From NCBI RefSeq assembly GCF_014287475.1, contig NZ_JACOPF010000001.1, positions 992,001 through 1,056,000 on the forward strand: a stretch of 64,000 bases of DNA. Reading direction: 5' to 3'. Positions within the stretch are counted from its first letter, which is position 1; each line of letters starts with the position of its first letter. The notes beneath the pieces were generated by a model. That model searched no databases. It was not told the DNA's origin and saw only the letters and a list, made by a program, of their open reading frames with translations. The DNA comes from Mediterraneibacter hominis. GTDB lineage: Bacteria; Bacillota; Clostridia; Lachnospirales; Lachnospiraceae. Both the position numbers and the translations under genes were made by a program. Below are positions 1-8,423 of this stretch, piece by piece.

Positions 1-935
1 CGAATATCACCGGACTTTCTGCTTCTGAAGGTTCCACAGGCTCCAATCCACTTCTCGTTATTTTAAATGCGGTTCCGTCTAATATCACCGCGGTATTCGG
101 CGACAATACTGCTGTCCTTGCCGTTGTATTTCTTGCTGTCGTGGTTGGTCTGTGCATGAATGTACTCGGAGAGGAAAAAACTCATACTTTAAAAAAACTG
201 TTTCAGGAAATAAATGATGTGGTTGTCGTTTTCTTAAATTTTGTAGTGACAAAGGTCGGTCCTGTTGCCATTTTTGTCCTTCTGTCAAGGACATTCGCTA
301 CATATGGCATCGACTATCTGCGTCCTGCGCTTGTCTACGTAATAACAACTATCCTCCTGCTTCTAATCTATCTCTTTATCGGATATGCCCTGATCATCCG
401 GTTCGGAACCAAATTAAACCCGGTTCCTTTTATAAAAAAGATTTCCAAAGTCGCAATGTTTGGTTTTTCTACTTCTTCCAGCGCCGCAGCGCTCCCTTTG
501 AATCTTGAGACTACCTCTCAGGAATTAGGTGTGGATGAAAAAGTAGCCTCTTTTGTCCTTCCTCTTGGAATGACGATTAATATGAATGGCACCGCAATTA
601 TGCAGGTAATTGCCACACTGTTTATTGCTGGATGTTCTGGACAGCAAGTAACAATCCCCATGCTGATCATGATTGCCGTCATGGTTGCTCTATGTTCGGC
701 TGGCACACCGGCGGCCCCGGGAGCCGGCGCTGTCATCCTTTTTACTATCCTGTCTGGCTTTGGTTTCACAACAGACAGCGCGCTGCTTGCATATAGTCTG
801 ATACTGGCGATCAACAGACCGATTGAAATGTTGTGTACTTCTTTGAACGTAGTCGGCGACTCATGTACATGTATCTATGTTGCCAAATCCGAAAATATGC
901 TGAATGAAACCGTTTATAACAGCCCTGTAAAATAA
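1..935 (+). CDS. Dicarboxylate/amino acid:cation symporter (DAACS family), 5' truncated by window
   Basis: The reading frame is open from base 3 to the TAA at 933-935, so only the C-terminal ~310 residues are present and the start lies upstream of the window. Family signatures visible are the serine-rich re-entrant segment FSTSSSAAALPL, the NMNGTA sodium-site motif and the SAGTPAAPGAG loop, with several hydrophobic helices around them. Members import acidic or small neutral amino acids or C4-dicarboxylates with Na+ or H+ across the inner membrane; substrate cannot be told from this part. A strong hairpin terminator follows directly. The GTG at 141 is an internal codon and not the start. Confident on family, not on substrate. 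Confidence 0.93.
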   Translation, partial: NITGLSASEGSTGSNPLLVILNAVPSNITAVFGDNTAVLAVVFLAVVVGLCMNVLGEEKTHTLKKLFQEINDVVVVFLNFVVTKVGPVAIFVLLSRTFATYGIDYLRPALVYVITTILLLLIYLFIGYALIIRFGTKLNPVPFIKKISKVAMFGFSTSSSAAALPLNLETTSQELGVDEKVASFVLPLGMTINMNGTAIMQVIATLFIAGCSGQQVTIPMLIMIAVMVALCSAGTPAAPGAGAVILFTILSGFGFTTDSALLAYSLILAINRPIEMLCTSLNVVGDSCTCIYVAKSENMLNETVYNSPVK

Positions 936-948
936 CAGCATGTAACAG

Positions 949-988
949 AAAAGCATCCCCTCAGCCGTAACCTGAGGGGATGCTTTTC
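949..988. terminator. Bidirectional Rho-independent terminator
   Basis: A perfect inverted repeat (AAAGCATCCCCTCAG, a 7-base loop, CTGAGGGGATGCTTT) lies between the convergent symporter and adenosyltransferase genes, with A/T runs on both sides. It can serve both transcripts. Confidence 0.9.
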
Positions 989-1527
989 TACAACTCAATT
1001 CCTTTTCTTGCACGCTGCCCGCTGTCAAAAGGATGCTTTATCTTTTTGATTTCCGATACGTAATCTGCTGCTTCTATCAATTTGCTGCTCGGAGCATTTC
1101 CTGTCAGTATAACCTCAAGGTGCTCCGGCTTCTTTTCCAAATAATCCGTTACTATTTCTTCATCCAATAAGCCTGCTTGTATTGTATAGATAACTTCATC
1201 CAGAAACAATACATCATATCCTCGTTCTGCCTGCTGTACTGCCTCTTGAAACTGACGGGTATAAAATATACGCCGTTCGCGACGTTCCTCCTCCGTAAGG
1301 CTAGAACTAAATTTTTCCTGTTCAAGTCCATCCAAAATCGTGATATTTTCCGAACATTTTAAAATATTTCTTTCGCTTGTCGTATTATCTTTCATAAATT
1401 GATAAATCAAAACCTTATATCCATAACCTGCTGCCCTGGCACACAGCCCCATGCCTGCGGTTGTCTTGCCTTTCCCATTTCCAAAATAAATGTGTATCAA
1501 TCCTTTTTTTTCGTTCATTACTCTCAT
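988..1527 (-). CDS. cobO: Cob(I)yrinic acid a,c-diamide adenosyltransferase
   Basis: This 179-residue protein matches the BtuR/CobO/CobA corrinoid adenosyltransferase family in length and motifs. The P-loop GNGKGKTT is at about residues 17-24, and LFLDEV follows at mid-protein. The enzyme transfers the adenosyl group of ATP to Co(I) corrinoid in the cytoplasm, giving the coenzyme B12 form. Two ATGs (1527 and 1518) are possible; the second gives the commoner MNEKKG-type start. The gene starts 30 bp after metA ends on the same strand, so the two are probably co-transcribed; both link to B12/methionine metabolism, but no B12 biosynthesis genes are nearby. Confidence 0.92.
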   Translation of the reverse strand: MRVMNEKKGLIHIYFGNGKGKTTAGMGLCARAAGYGYKVLIYQFMKDNTTSERNILKCSENITILDGLEQEKFSSSLTEEERRERRIFYTRQFQEAVQQAERGYDVLFLDEVIYTIQAGLLDEEIVTDYLEKKPEHLEVILTGNAPSSKLIEAADYVSEIKKIKHPFDSGQRARKGIEL

Positions 1528-1557
1528 ACCTTGACCTTTTCTATTATAAATGGATGC

Positions 1558-2478
1558 TTAAAACGGCGTCCCATACAAGTCATACGGCGTTACCTGATAA
1601 ACGTAGTAATTTAACCAATTTGTATAAAGATTGTTTGCGCATGCCCTCCACGTAAGCAGAGGCTTATTATCCGGGTTCCCATCCGGATAATAATTGACTG
1701 GCATCTGAATATTCATTCCCTTTGCCCGATCTCTTTTATACTCTCCGTCCAGTGTCATCCGGTCATACTCAGGATGCCCCATGACAAAAATCTTTCTTCC
1801 ATCCTCCGCCATACATAGAAATACGCCTGCTTCCTCGGAATCCGCCAGAATCGTAATCCGTTCATCTTTCTGAAGCAATTCTTCCGGAACTGTCGTATGT
1901 CTGGAATGGGGCGCGTAAAACACGTCATCAAACCCTCTGACAAGCGGAATTTTTCTGTTTCTCACATGGTGTTTGAATACTCCAAACTTCTTCCTGGGCA
2001 GCTTTACTTTGTCAATCCCATAATGGTAGTATACCCCTGCCTGTGCTCCCCAGCACAAATGCAAGGTGGAAGTCACATTGGTCGTCGTCCAGTCCATAAT
2101 CTCTTTTAATTCTTCCCAGTAGTCTACCTCCTCAAACGGCAGCAGCTCTACAGGGGCGCCGGTGATAATAAAGCCGTCAAATTTTCGGTTTCTGACTTCC
2201 TTAAATGATTCATAAAATTTATAAATGTGGCTTGTAGATGTATTTTTTGACACATGGCTGGATACTCTCACGAAGGTTACATCTACCTGAAGCGGCGTAT
2301 TAGAAAGGGAACGCAGAATCTGCAGCTCTGTGTCCTCCTTCAGCGGCATAAGATTCAAAAGCCCTATGCTGATCGGCCGAATGTCCTGGTGTGCCGCCCG
2401 ATATTCATCCATCACAAATATGTTTTCTTGTTCTAATATTTCCTTTACCGGCAAATCATTTTGTACTCGAATCGGCAT
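1558..2478 (-). CDS. metAA: Homoserine O-acetyltransferase (MetA family)
   Basis: This is a full-length 306-residue MetA-family acyltransferase, the first committed step from homoserine to methionine. The nucleophile Cys142 (LCWGAQAG), His235 and Glu237 (MGHPEYD) fall at the expected family positions. Residue 111, which follows TGAPV, is Glu; established work on this family links Glu111 to acetyl-CoA use and Gly111 to succinyl-CoA use, so the enzyme is predicted to make O-acetylhomoserine although many databases call it a succinyltransferase. The start overlaps the end of the upstream AI-2E-type gene by 23 bp, and an adenosyltransferase gene follows, so the three likely form one transcript. 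No SAM riboswitch is visible before it. Confidence 0.95.
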   Translation of the reverse strand: MPIRVQNDLPVKEILEQENIFVMDEYRAAHQDIRPISIGLLNLMPLKEDTELQILRSLSNTPLQVDVTFVRVSSHVSKNTSTSHIYKFYESFKEVRNRKFDGFIITGAPVELLPFEEVDYWEELKEIMDWTTTNVTSTLHLCWGAQAGVYYHYGIDKVKLPRKKFGVFKHHVRNRKIPLVRGFDDVFYAPHSRHTTVPEELLQKDERITILADSEEAGVFLCMAEDGRKIFVMGHPEYDRMTLDGEYKRDRAKGMNIQMPVNYYPDGNPDNKPLLTWRACANNLYTNWLNYYVYQVTPYDLYGTPF

Positions 2479-3835
2479 GCTTTTTCTCTCCTCTTTCTGT
2501 GTTATTCATCTCATTTTCATCGGAATGTACATATGTTCCATCAGAATCCACGTAACTAAATTTGTCATAACAATTTGTATTTGTCGGAAGTTTTTTACGC
2601 TCCAACCGATTGTTGACAATCATATTCACAATATAGTAAATTACAGCAAACGTAGGAACTCCCAATATCATCCCAAGAAATCCAAACAGTCCTCCCCCAA
2701 GCAGAATGGAAAATACCACCCAGAACGCAGACAGACCTGTTGAGTCCCCCAGAATCTTTGGGCCGATAATATTTCCGTCTAACTGCTGCAGGCATAATAT
2801 AAAAATAATAAAATAAATTCCCATCCTCGGATCTGATAACAGAATCAAAATCGCACTCGGAATTGCACCGATATAAGGCCCGAAAAATGGAATCACATTG
2901 GTCACTCCGACAATAACGCTGACCAGCATTGTGTACGGCATATCCAAAAGAGACAGGCCGATAAAGCACAGCACTCCTATAATAGCAGAATCTATGATTT
3001 TCCCGATTATAAACCCACCGAAAATTTCATTACTTTTTATCGTAAGGTGAAGAATCATATTCGCATTAGAGGGTTTAAATACTGCATACACAATCTTTTT
3101 ACATTGTCTGGAGAATTTCTCCTTGCTAAAGAGCACATACACAGAGACAATCATCCCAATGACAATGTTAAGCATCTCACTGATAATGTTGATCACTCCG
3201 ACTGTAAGACCGGACATTACCACATTTACCTGTTCCAGAAGATCCGTGCGCATCCAATTCTGTAAAAACTTTGCCGCTTCCGCCAAAACTTCCGCCGCAA
3301 ATTTACCGATAGCAGAATTCTCTGCGTTCATTTTAGAAAATGATTCCAGAAAATGATTCATCTGGCTTGGCACTGTAATCACCATGTCTCTTATACTCCG
3401 GTATAATTCTGGAATCATCATATTAAACAGCGCCACTACAACGGCTATCAACACCAGCAGCCCCGCCATAATTCCCATTCCCCTTGTCAACTGTTCTTTT
3501 TTCTTTAATTTGGGAAACTTCTTTTTTATTACAGGCAACAGATGTCTGTCTGCGAATTTTACAATAGGATTCAATAGATATGCTATCGCCATCCCATAAA
3601 TGATTGGCTTTAGTACATGGATAATTTTTGCAAGAATATCAGAAATAATCGTAAGGCGGAGCAGTGCAAAATAAAAAAGAATACACGCTGCAATTACGAC
3701 AAAGATTGTCATGCCTTTTCCAAATTGCTGTCTCAGCTTAGAGGCTCCTTTATTTTTCAGTACTGGCTGTTTTATGTAATATCCACTTTTAGGAGGTTCT
3801 CTTTTTTGAACATCCTGCTGTGTTTCTTCTTTCAT
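2456..3835 (-). CDS. AI-2E family transporter (membrane permease-like)
   Basis: A 459-residue multi-spanning membrane protein with the AI-2E/YtvI-type layout: a charged N-terminal tail, two early helices (about 42-90), a long middle region, then a C-terminal helix group containing the VIPFFGPYIGAIPSA motif typical of the family. The last ~50 residues form a hydrophilic, acidic tail. The family includes proposed autoinducer-2 exporters and ion antiporters, and substrate cannot be inferred. A promoter with TTGACG and TATAAT elements lies just upstream. It is translationally coupled to metA by a short overlap, which is curious since no methyl-cycle role for the transporter is known. Confidence 0.88.
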   Translation of the reverse strand: MKEETQQDVQKREPPKSGYYIKQPVLKNKGASKLRQQFGKGMTIFVVIAACILFYFALLRLTIISDILAKIIHVLKPIIYGMAIAYLLNPIVKFADRHLLPVIKKKFPKLKKKEQLTRGMGIMAGLLVLIAVVVALFNMMIPELYRSIRDMVITVPSQMNHFLESFSKMNAENSAIGKFAAEVLAEAAKFLQNWMRTDLLEQVNVVMSGLTVGVINIISEMLNIVIGMIVSVYVLFSKEKFSRQCKKIVYAVFKPSNANMILHLTIKSNEIFGGFIIGKIIDSAIIGVLCFIGLSLLDMPYTMLVSVIVGVTNVIPFFGPYIGAIPSAILILLSDPRMGIYFIIFILCLQQLDGNIIGPKILGDSTGLSAFWVVFSILLGGGLFGFLGMILGVPTFAVIYYIVNMIVNNRLERKKLPTNTNCYDKFSYVDSDGTYVHSDENEMNNTERGEKKHADSSTK

Positions 3836-3866
3836 TTATTGTCCACCTTTCGTTTTTGTACGTTTT

Positions 3867-3896
3867 ATTATAACGCCTTACATAAGTCTGCGTCAA
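3867..3896 (-). promoter_or_regulatory. Sigma-A-type promoter of the AI-2E/metA/adenosyltransferase transcript
   Basis: On the minus strand TTGACG (3891-3896) and TATAAT (3867-3872) are separated by 18 bp, about 30 bp before the AI-2E start codon. Confidence 0.7.
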
Positions 3897-3921
3897 CAGC
3901 ATAGAAAAAGGTACAACATAG

Positions 3922-3958
3922 AAAAAGGCATCTCCCGCTTTGGGAAACGCCTTCTTTT
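3922..3958 (-). terminator. Terminator after the DUF1540 gene
   Basis: On the minus strand an AAGGCGTTTCCC / GGGAGATGCCTT hairpin with one mismatch is followed by a run of T. It directly follows the DUF1540 stop codon. Confidence 0.8.
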
Positions 3959-4285
3959 TTAACCGCGGCATGAAAATGTCGCACATTCTGTTCCGTCACA
4001 ATGACAGGCATTGCTTCCTTCCACACTGATCTTCCCTGCATTGCACTGACAGTTTTCATTGTACTTACAATCTGTTGCCTGGCAGTCTACACAGGCACAA
4101 TCCGACGCCGCCGCCATACTGTTTGCATAGCTGTTTGTATATCCTTCTTTTCTCTCCTGGAAGCTGTCACAGCAGGTTTCCTGTGCAGTTTTTGCACTGC
4201 TTCCTCCAACCTGTATCCTGTCTAGCTCACATAAAAATTGATTATTGTGCACACATGTCTGCACGGTACATTTTAATTCTGGCAT
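3959..4285 (-). CDS. DUF1540 domain protein, cysteine-rich
   Basis: This 108-residue protein carries two DUF1540-like modules, one near residues 4-43 (CTVQTC...CELD...CCDSF) and one near residues 63-106 (CVDC...NCQC...CHCDGTECATF). The 16 or so cysteines suggest metal binding. The family is found in Clostridia and some members are linked to sporulation, but no function is established. It lies 52 bp after thrS on the same strand and has a strong ribosome site (AAGGAGGG). That site sits in the loop of a perfect hairpin whose 3' arm ends with the start codon (separate entry), hinting at translational control. It ends at a clear terminator. Confidence 0.85.
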   Translation of the reverse strand: MPELKCTVQTCVHNNQFLCELDRIQVGGSSAKTAQETCCDSFQERKEGYTNSYANSMAAASDCACVDCQATDCKYNENCQCNAGKISVEGSNACHCDGTECATFSCRG

Positions 4286-4324
4286 AATGATACCCTCCTT
4301 TTTTACAAATTCAGTATCATTATG
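4283..4324 (-). promoter_or_regulatory. Hairpin with ribosome site in the loop and ATG in the stem, before the DUF1540 gene
   Basis: Bases 4314-4324 and 4283-4293 are an 11-bp perfect inverted repeat (CATAATGATAC / GTATCATTATG) with a 20-base loop. On the minus-strand RNA the loop holds AAAAAAGGAGGG and the last three bases of the 3' arm are the DUF1540 ATG. It may hide the start codon, or act as a binding site for a dimeric regulator, or partly terminate thrS transcription. Confidence 0.55.
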
Positions 4325-4336
4325 CCCTGCATTTTT

Positions 4337-6271
4337 TTATTTATTCAGCTCCTGTTTTTTCACTTCACGCACTGTTTTTTCCATAATTTCTTTTTTCAAC
4401 TCGCTGATAAATTTTGCCATACTTTTTTGTCCTTCGTCTCCTTCGAAACGACTCCTTACAGAGACAACCCCTTCCTCTTCTTCCTTGGCTCCTACTACCA
4501 GCATATATGGAATTTTCTGCATCTGTGCCTCTCTGATTTTATACCCAATCTTTTCTGCACGGCTGTCGATTTCTGCCCGTATTCCAACATCTTCCAATTC
4601 TTTTAACACAGCCTTTCCATACTCCATATATTTATCGGAAATTGGAAGCACTTTTACCTGTACAGGAGCAAGCCATGTCGGAAACGCCCCCGCAAAATGC
4701 TCGATCAAAATTCCAATAAACCGTTCGATAGAACCAAATACCACTCTGTGGATCATAATCGGCCTGTGCTTCTCTCCGTCATCTCCTGTATATTCCAGTT
4801 CAAATCTAAGCGGAAGCTGGAAATCCAGCTGAATGGTTCCACACTGCCATGTTCTTCCAATGGAGTCTTCCAGATGGAAATCAATCTTCGGGCCATAAAA
4901 TGCACCGTCTCCTTCGTTCACTACATAGGGAAGCCCCAGATCATCCAGCGCACCTCTAAGGGCATCAGTTGCCATCTCCCAGTCAGCGTCACTTCCCATA
5001 CTGTCTTCCGGACGGGTGGAAAGCTCTACATGATATTTAAATCCGAACAGGCTGTATACTTCATCTATCATTTTTGCCACATTCTTAATTTCTCCGCGGA
5101 TCTGCTCCGGAGTCATAAAAATATGTGCATCATCCTGTGTAAAGCAGCGCACTCTCATCAGTCCGTGGAGCTGTCCTGATTTCTCATGGCGGTGCACCAG
5201 TCCCAATTCGCCCATACGCAGTGGCAAATCTCTGTAAGAACGTGGCTCTGACTCATAGACAAGGATTCCTCCTGGACAGTTCATCGGCTTTATCGCGAAA
5301 TCTTCCTCGTCTATTACTGTCGTGTACATATTGTCTTTATAGTGATCCCAGTGTCCGGATGTCTCCCAGAGATGGCGGCTTAATATCACCGGAGTGGAGA
5401 TTTCCACATATCCGTTCCTTTTGTGAATTTCTCTCCAGTAATCCAGCAGCGTATTTTTTAAATCCATCCCTTTTGGCAGGAAGAATGGGAAGCCTGGGCC
5501 CTCTTCACGCATCATAAACAGCCCTAATTCTTTTCCTAATTTTCTGTGGTCTCTTTTTTTTGCCTCTTCCAGCATATGCAGGTATTCTTCTAATTCGGCC
5601 TTCTTAGGAAATGCGGTTCCGTAAATTCTCTGCAGCATTTTATTTTTTTCACTGCCTCTCCAGTATGCGCCTGCGAGAGACGTCAGTTTAAATGCTTTTA
5701 CCGGTTTCGTAGACATCAGGTGCGGCCCTGCACAGAGATCCGTAAACTCTCCCTGGGAATAGAAACTGATAACCTCTCCCTCGGGAAGATCTTCAATCAA
5801 CTCCACTTTGTAGGGTTCGTTCTTTTCTTTGAAATATGCGAGCGCCTCCTCTCGCGGCATAGTGTACTGCTCTATCGGAAGATTTTCTTTTACAATCTTT
5901 TTCATTTCCGCTTCAATTTTTTCCAGGTCTTCTGCCGTAAACGGCGTATCTCTGTCCACATCATAATAGAAGCCATCTGCAATAGAAGGGCCGATCGCCA
6001 GCTTTGTATCTGGATATAGTCTCTTGACTGCCTGTGCCATAATATGGGAAGCAGTATGGCGAAACGCCCCTTTTCCTTTCTCATCCTTGAAGGTGAGAAT
6101 ATTCAGCTCACAGTCTTTTTCAAGGACTGTGCGCAAATCTACAATTTCTCCATTCACCTCTCCTGCCGTTGCCACTCTTGAAAGTCCTTCGCTGATGTCA
6201 GCGGCGATCTCAATCACTGATTTTCCTTCTGCATATTCCATACAGGAACCATCTTTTAATGTAATTTTCAT
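4337..6271 (-). CDS. thrS: Threonine-tRNA ligase
   Basis: A full-length ThrRS of 644 residues, with the TGS domain at about 1-60, the editing domain (HTASHIMAQ and CAGPHL), the class II catalytic core (MNCPGG zinc ligand, RHEKSGQLHGLMRVR, TQDDAH) and the C-terminal anticodon-binding domain. It charges tRNA-Thr and edits Ser-tRNA-Thr. I prefer the ATG at 6271 (MKITLKDGS) because the AAAGG ribosome site abuts the ATG at 6283 with no spacing; the longer form adds four residues. The only T-box nearby lies before the preceding aldo/keto reductase gene, so thrS is probably read from that leader. Confidence 0.97.
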   Translation of the reverse strand: MKITLKDGSCMEYAEGKSVIEIAADISEGLSRVATAGEVNGEIVDLRTVLEKDCELNILTFKDEKGKGAFRHTASHIMAQAVKRLYPDTKLAIGPSIADGFYYDVDRDTPFTAEDLEKIEAEMKKIVKENLPIEQYTMPREEALAYFKEKNEPYKVELIEDLPEGEVISFYSQGEFTDLCAGPHLMSTKPVKAFKLTSLAGAYWRGSEKNKMLQRIYGTAFPKKAELEEYLHMLEEAKKRDHRKLGKELGLFMMREEGPGFPFFLPKGMDLKNTLLDYWREIHKRNGYVEISTPVILSRHLWETSGHWDHYKDNMYTTVIDEEDFAIKPMNCPGGILVYESEPRSYRDLPLRMGELGLVHRHEKSGQLHGLMRVRCFTQDDAHIFMTPEQIRGEIKNVAKMIDEVYSLFGFKYHVELSTRPEDSMGSDADWEMATDALRGALDDLGLPYVVNEGDGAFYGPKIDFHLEDSIGRTWQCGTIQLDFQLPLRFELEYTGDDGEKHRPIMIHRVVFGSIERFIGILIEHFAGAFPTWLAPVQVKVLPISDKYMEYGKAVLKELEDVGIRAEIDSRAEKIGYKIREAQMQKIPYMLVVGAKEEEEGVVSVRSRFEGDEGQKSMAKFISELKKEIMEKTVREVKKQELNK

Positions 6272-6367
6272 CTGTTTATTCATCCTTTCTATCCTATTGT
6301 TTTTATTTTTTATGTGCTGCTTGTCTGCTGTTTCGCACCTGACACAGACTTGGTGTCTGCCCTTTTT

Positions 6368-7234
6368 TTATTCTGCCTGCTGTGCAGGCACTCTTTTGCA
6401 GTCCGGATGTTCTCCTGACCAGCCGCACTGCGGCATTGTCTCTAACCGGTACATATCTTCTGTACTTAATTCAAATGAGAACACATCCTGGTTCTGTTTC
6501 ATCCGTTCTAAGGAAGAAGTCTTCGGTAATGGCACTACACCTCTTTGTACTGCGTAACGCAGGCATATCTGCGCTGCCGATTTCTGATATTTTCCGGCAA
6601 GCTCCTGAATAAGAGGAGCCTCAAGCACTCTAGTCCTTCCTATCGGACTCCATGCCTGTACCAGAATCCCCTTCTCCTGACAGTAGCGCACTGCTGCCTC
6701 CTGACTGTATCCCGGATGGAACTCAAGCTGATCCGCCATCGGCGCAATGCGGCATACCTTTAATATATTTTCAATATGGTGTGGAAGGAAGTTGCTCAAT
6801 CCAATGGATTTTACCAGACCTTCCTCATACAGCTCTTCTAATGCTTTCCATGTCTCCTGATCTAACTGCCTCCATTCTTTGTATCCCGGTTCAGGAAGCG
6901 GCCAATGAATCAGGTACATATCTATATAGTCTGTCTTCAGTCTTTCCAGACTTTTCTTGCATGCTGTCTTCGCATTCTCATATCCCATTTCATCTTTCCA
7001 CAGCTTCGTTGCTATAAAAAATTCCTTCCTCGGAATTTGACTCTTCAAAATCGCCTCTGCAAGATATTCCTCCGTTCCATAAAAAGAAGCGGTATCAAAA
7101 TACCGGTATCCGGCTTTTATCGCGTCTCCGATAATATCTGCGCTCTTTCCTTCCGCTGCTTTGTAAGTCCCATACGCCATGCAGGGAATTTTTAATCCAT
7201 TGCGCAGTGTATAACAGTCATATATATTTTTCAT
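6368..7234 (-). CDS. Aldo/keto reductase
   Basis: A 288-residue TIM-barrel NADPH-dependent oxidoreductase of the AKR family. The catalytic tetrad is visible: Asp and Tyr in DTASFYGTEE, Lys in IATKLW and His in YLIHWP, plus the signature SIGLSNFLPHHI and a PLPKTSSLERMKQN cofactor segment. It reduces aldehydes or ketones in the cytoplasm; the substrate is unknown. The start at 7234 (MKNIYDCYT) has an AAAGGAG site; the frame stays open 22 codons further upstream without a better site. It is placed between a threonine T-box leader and thrS, with only 96 bp to thrS, so it should respond to threonine starvation. Confidence 0.93.
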   Translation of the reverse strand: MKNIYDCYTLRNGLKIPCMAYGTYKAAEGKSADIIGDAIKAGYRYFDTASFYGTEEYLAEAILKSQIPRKEFFIATKLWKDEMGYENAKTACKKSLERLKTDYIDMYLIHWPLPEPGYKEWRQLDQETWKALEELYEEGLVKSIGLSNFLPHHIENILKVCRIAPMADQLEFHPGYSQEAAVRYCQEKGILVQAWSPIGRTRVLEAPLIQELAGKYQKSAAQICLRYAVQRGVVPLPKTSSLERMKQNQDVFSFELSTEDMYRLETMPQCGWSGEHPDCKRVPAQQAE

Positions 7235-7261
7235 ACAGATACTCCTTTCCCTTCCGTCGTG

Positions 7262-7319
7262 CTGCACCTCAACCCCTTCGGGCTTTTGCCGTGCCTGCAC
7301 CTCAACCCCTTCGGGCTTT
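7262..7319 (-). repeat. Two perfect 25-bp direct repeats 33 bp apart
   Basis: Bases 7262-7286 and 7295-7319 are identical (CTGCACCTCAACCCCTTCGG then GCTTT). They lie between the T-box terminator and the aldo/keto reductase start. Origin unknown; likely a small tandem duplication. Confidence 0.8.
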
Positions 7320-7420
7320 CGGTCGCGTGCTCTCGCCCTATACTTCTGTATACTGTCAGATCAGAACATACCTGTTCTGTCTGCCACTATACAGAAATGC
7401 ACGGCTCTGTGCTTTCGCGC

Positions 7421-7666
7421 AAAAAAACGTCCCTTTCTGCAAAATGCAGAAAGGGACGGGATATTCCCGCGGTTCCACCCTGATTGAACCGGCAAAAGCC
7501 AGAACCACTCTATTTCTGATGATAACGGTATCACCGGACTGTTTTGCAGCCACTCCGAGGTAGTTTTCAGATGGTTCCAGACAGGAAGCTTCCAGCCTTT
7601 GACTTCCTTCTCTGTGTCCTTTTTCACATCCTACTCTTCTCATCCACGCATTGTCACTTTTTACAT
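7421..7666 (-). promoter_or_regulatory. T-box leader, threonine-specific
   Basis: Minus-strand RNA. The T-box core AGGGTGGAACCGCGG is at 7467-7481, followed by a terminator at 7421-7457 (GTCCCTTTCTGC, ATTTT, GCAGAAAGGGAC, then seven T). Stem I has the AGTA loop-E motif. The specifier candidate is ACT (Thr) at 7562-7564 in the context GAAAACTACCTCGGAG, closely parallel to GAAGTGCATTCGGGAG in the cysteine T-box at 29.3 kb. Uncharged tRNA-Thr would allow read-through into the aldo/keto reductase and thrS. Confidence 0.9.
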
Positions 7667-7672
7667 AGCCTC

Positions 7673-7700
7673 ATTATAACATTCTGCGCCCTTTTGTCAA
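7673..7700 (-). promoter_or_regulatory. Promoter of the threonine T-box transcript
   Basis: TTGACA (7695-7700) and TATAAT (7673-7678) on the minus strand with 16 bp between them; it overlaps the end of the YdcF gene. Confidence 0.85.
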
Positions 7701-8423
7701 CCGGATTTTGCCAAAACACCAGAGGGCCAGAACAGCAAAAAATTCTCTTACCAAATAGTTTAGCTGAAATATCGGATTGGAATCTGCTGCAATCCCAGCC
7801 AGATTCTGGTATCCCTCCTGTCTGCCTATTGCGAGCGCCCGATATAAATGAAAATCATTTGTCACAATACAAACTGTATCTTTGGAAGACTTTATAAGCT
7901 GTCTGCTGTACCGCAGATTTTCTCTTGTGGTAGTCGATTTTTCTTCTTTCAATATCCGTTCTTTTGCGATTCCGCACTCATACAGGTATTCTGCCATTGC
8001 CTGGGCTTCTGTTATCTCTTCTCCCGGCCCTTGCCCTCCAGACACAATCACCATTGTGTCCGTATGGACACGAAGATACGACAAAGCAGTATTCAGTCTG
8101 CGTAAAAGAGAGTTCGTAATTTTTCGTCCCCGCACCTGTGCCCCAAGTACAATCAGATAATCTACCCGTACTGTACAAGAACTTTTCATTGTCCGAAAAA
8201 TACATGCCTCCACAAGCAAGAAGATCGCCCATACACAAAGACATATGGCAAATATTCCTTTTTTAATATTAGAAGAAAGCGGCGCACACCATAAGATAAA
8301 ATGTGCACCGCCTGTCACCAACCAAAACCCTGCAAACGTAGAATTCCATTTTTTTGAATAAACTGCAAGTATCAGATAATAAACAATTCCAAAAATACCT
8401 GCAAATAAAAAATACATTCTCAT
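7674..8423 (-). CDS. YdcF/DUF218 family membrane protein
   Basis: This 249-residue protein has three or four N-terminal hydrophobic helices (about 1-85) followed by a DUF218 domain: YLIVLGAQVRG, RRLNTALSYL, IVSGGQGPGE and TTTRENLRYS are characteristic. DUF218 proteins are cytoplasm- or envelope-facing Rossmann-like domains, sometimes linked to envelope polysaccharide metabolism (SanA/ElyC relatives), but the activity is unproven. The start codon touches the SEC-C gene stop with no gap, so the two are co-transcribed. The promoter of the downstream T-box lies over its stop codon. Confidence 0.88.
   Translation of the reverse strand: MRMYFLFAGIFGIVYYLILAVYSKKWNSTFAGFWLVTGGAHFILWCAPLSSNIKKGIFAICLCVWAIFLLVEACIFRTMKSSCTVRVDYLIVLGAQVRGRKITNSLLRRLNTALSYLRVHTDTMVIVSGGQGPGEEITEAQAMAEYLYECGIAKERILKEEKSTTTRENLRYSRQLIKSSKDTVCIVTNDFHLYRALAIGRQEGYQNLAGIAADSNPIFQLNYLVREFFAVLALWCFGKIRLTKGRRML

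Noticed and set aside
4245..4832. Long plus-strand frame (195 codons) opposite thrS
   Set aside because: It is antisense to the thrS 3' end, has low-complexity S/F composition from codon complementarity and no ribosome site.
6340..6366. Hairpin CAGAC-TTGGT-GTCTG followed by T6 on the plus strand
   Set aside because: It would terminate plus-strand transcription, but no plus-strand gene ends here; the minus-strand reading lacks a T run, so it does not separate the reductase gene from thrS.
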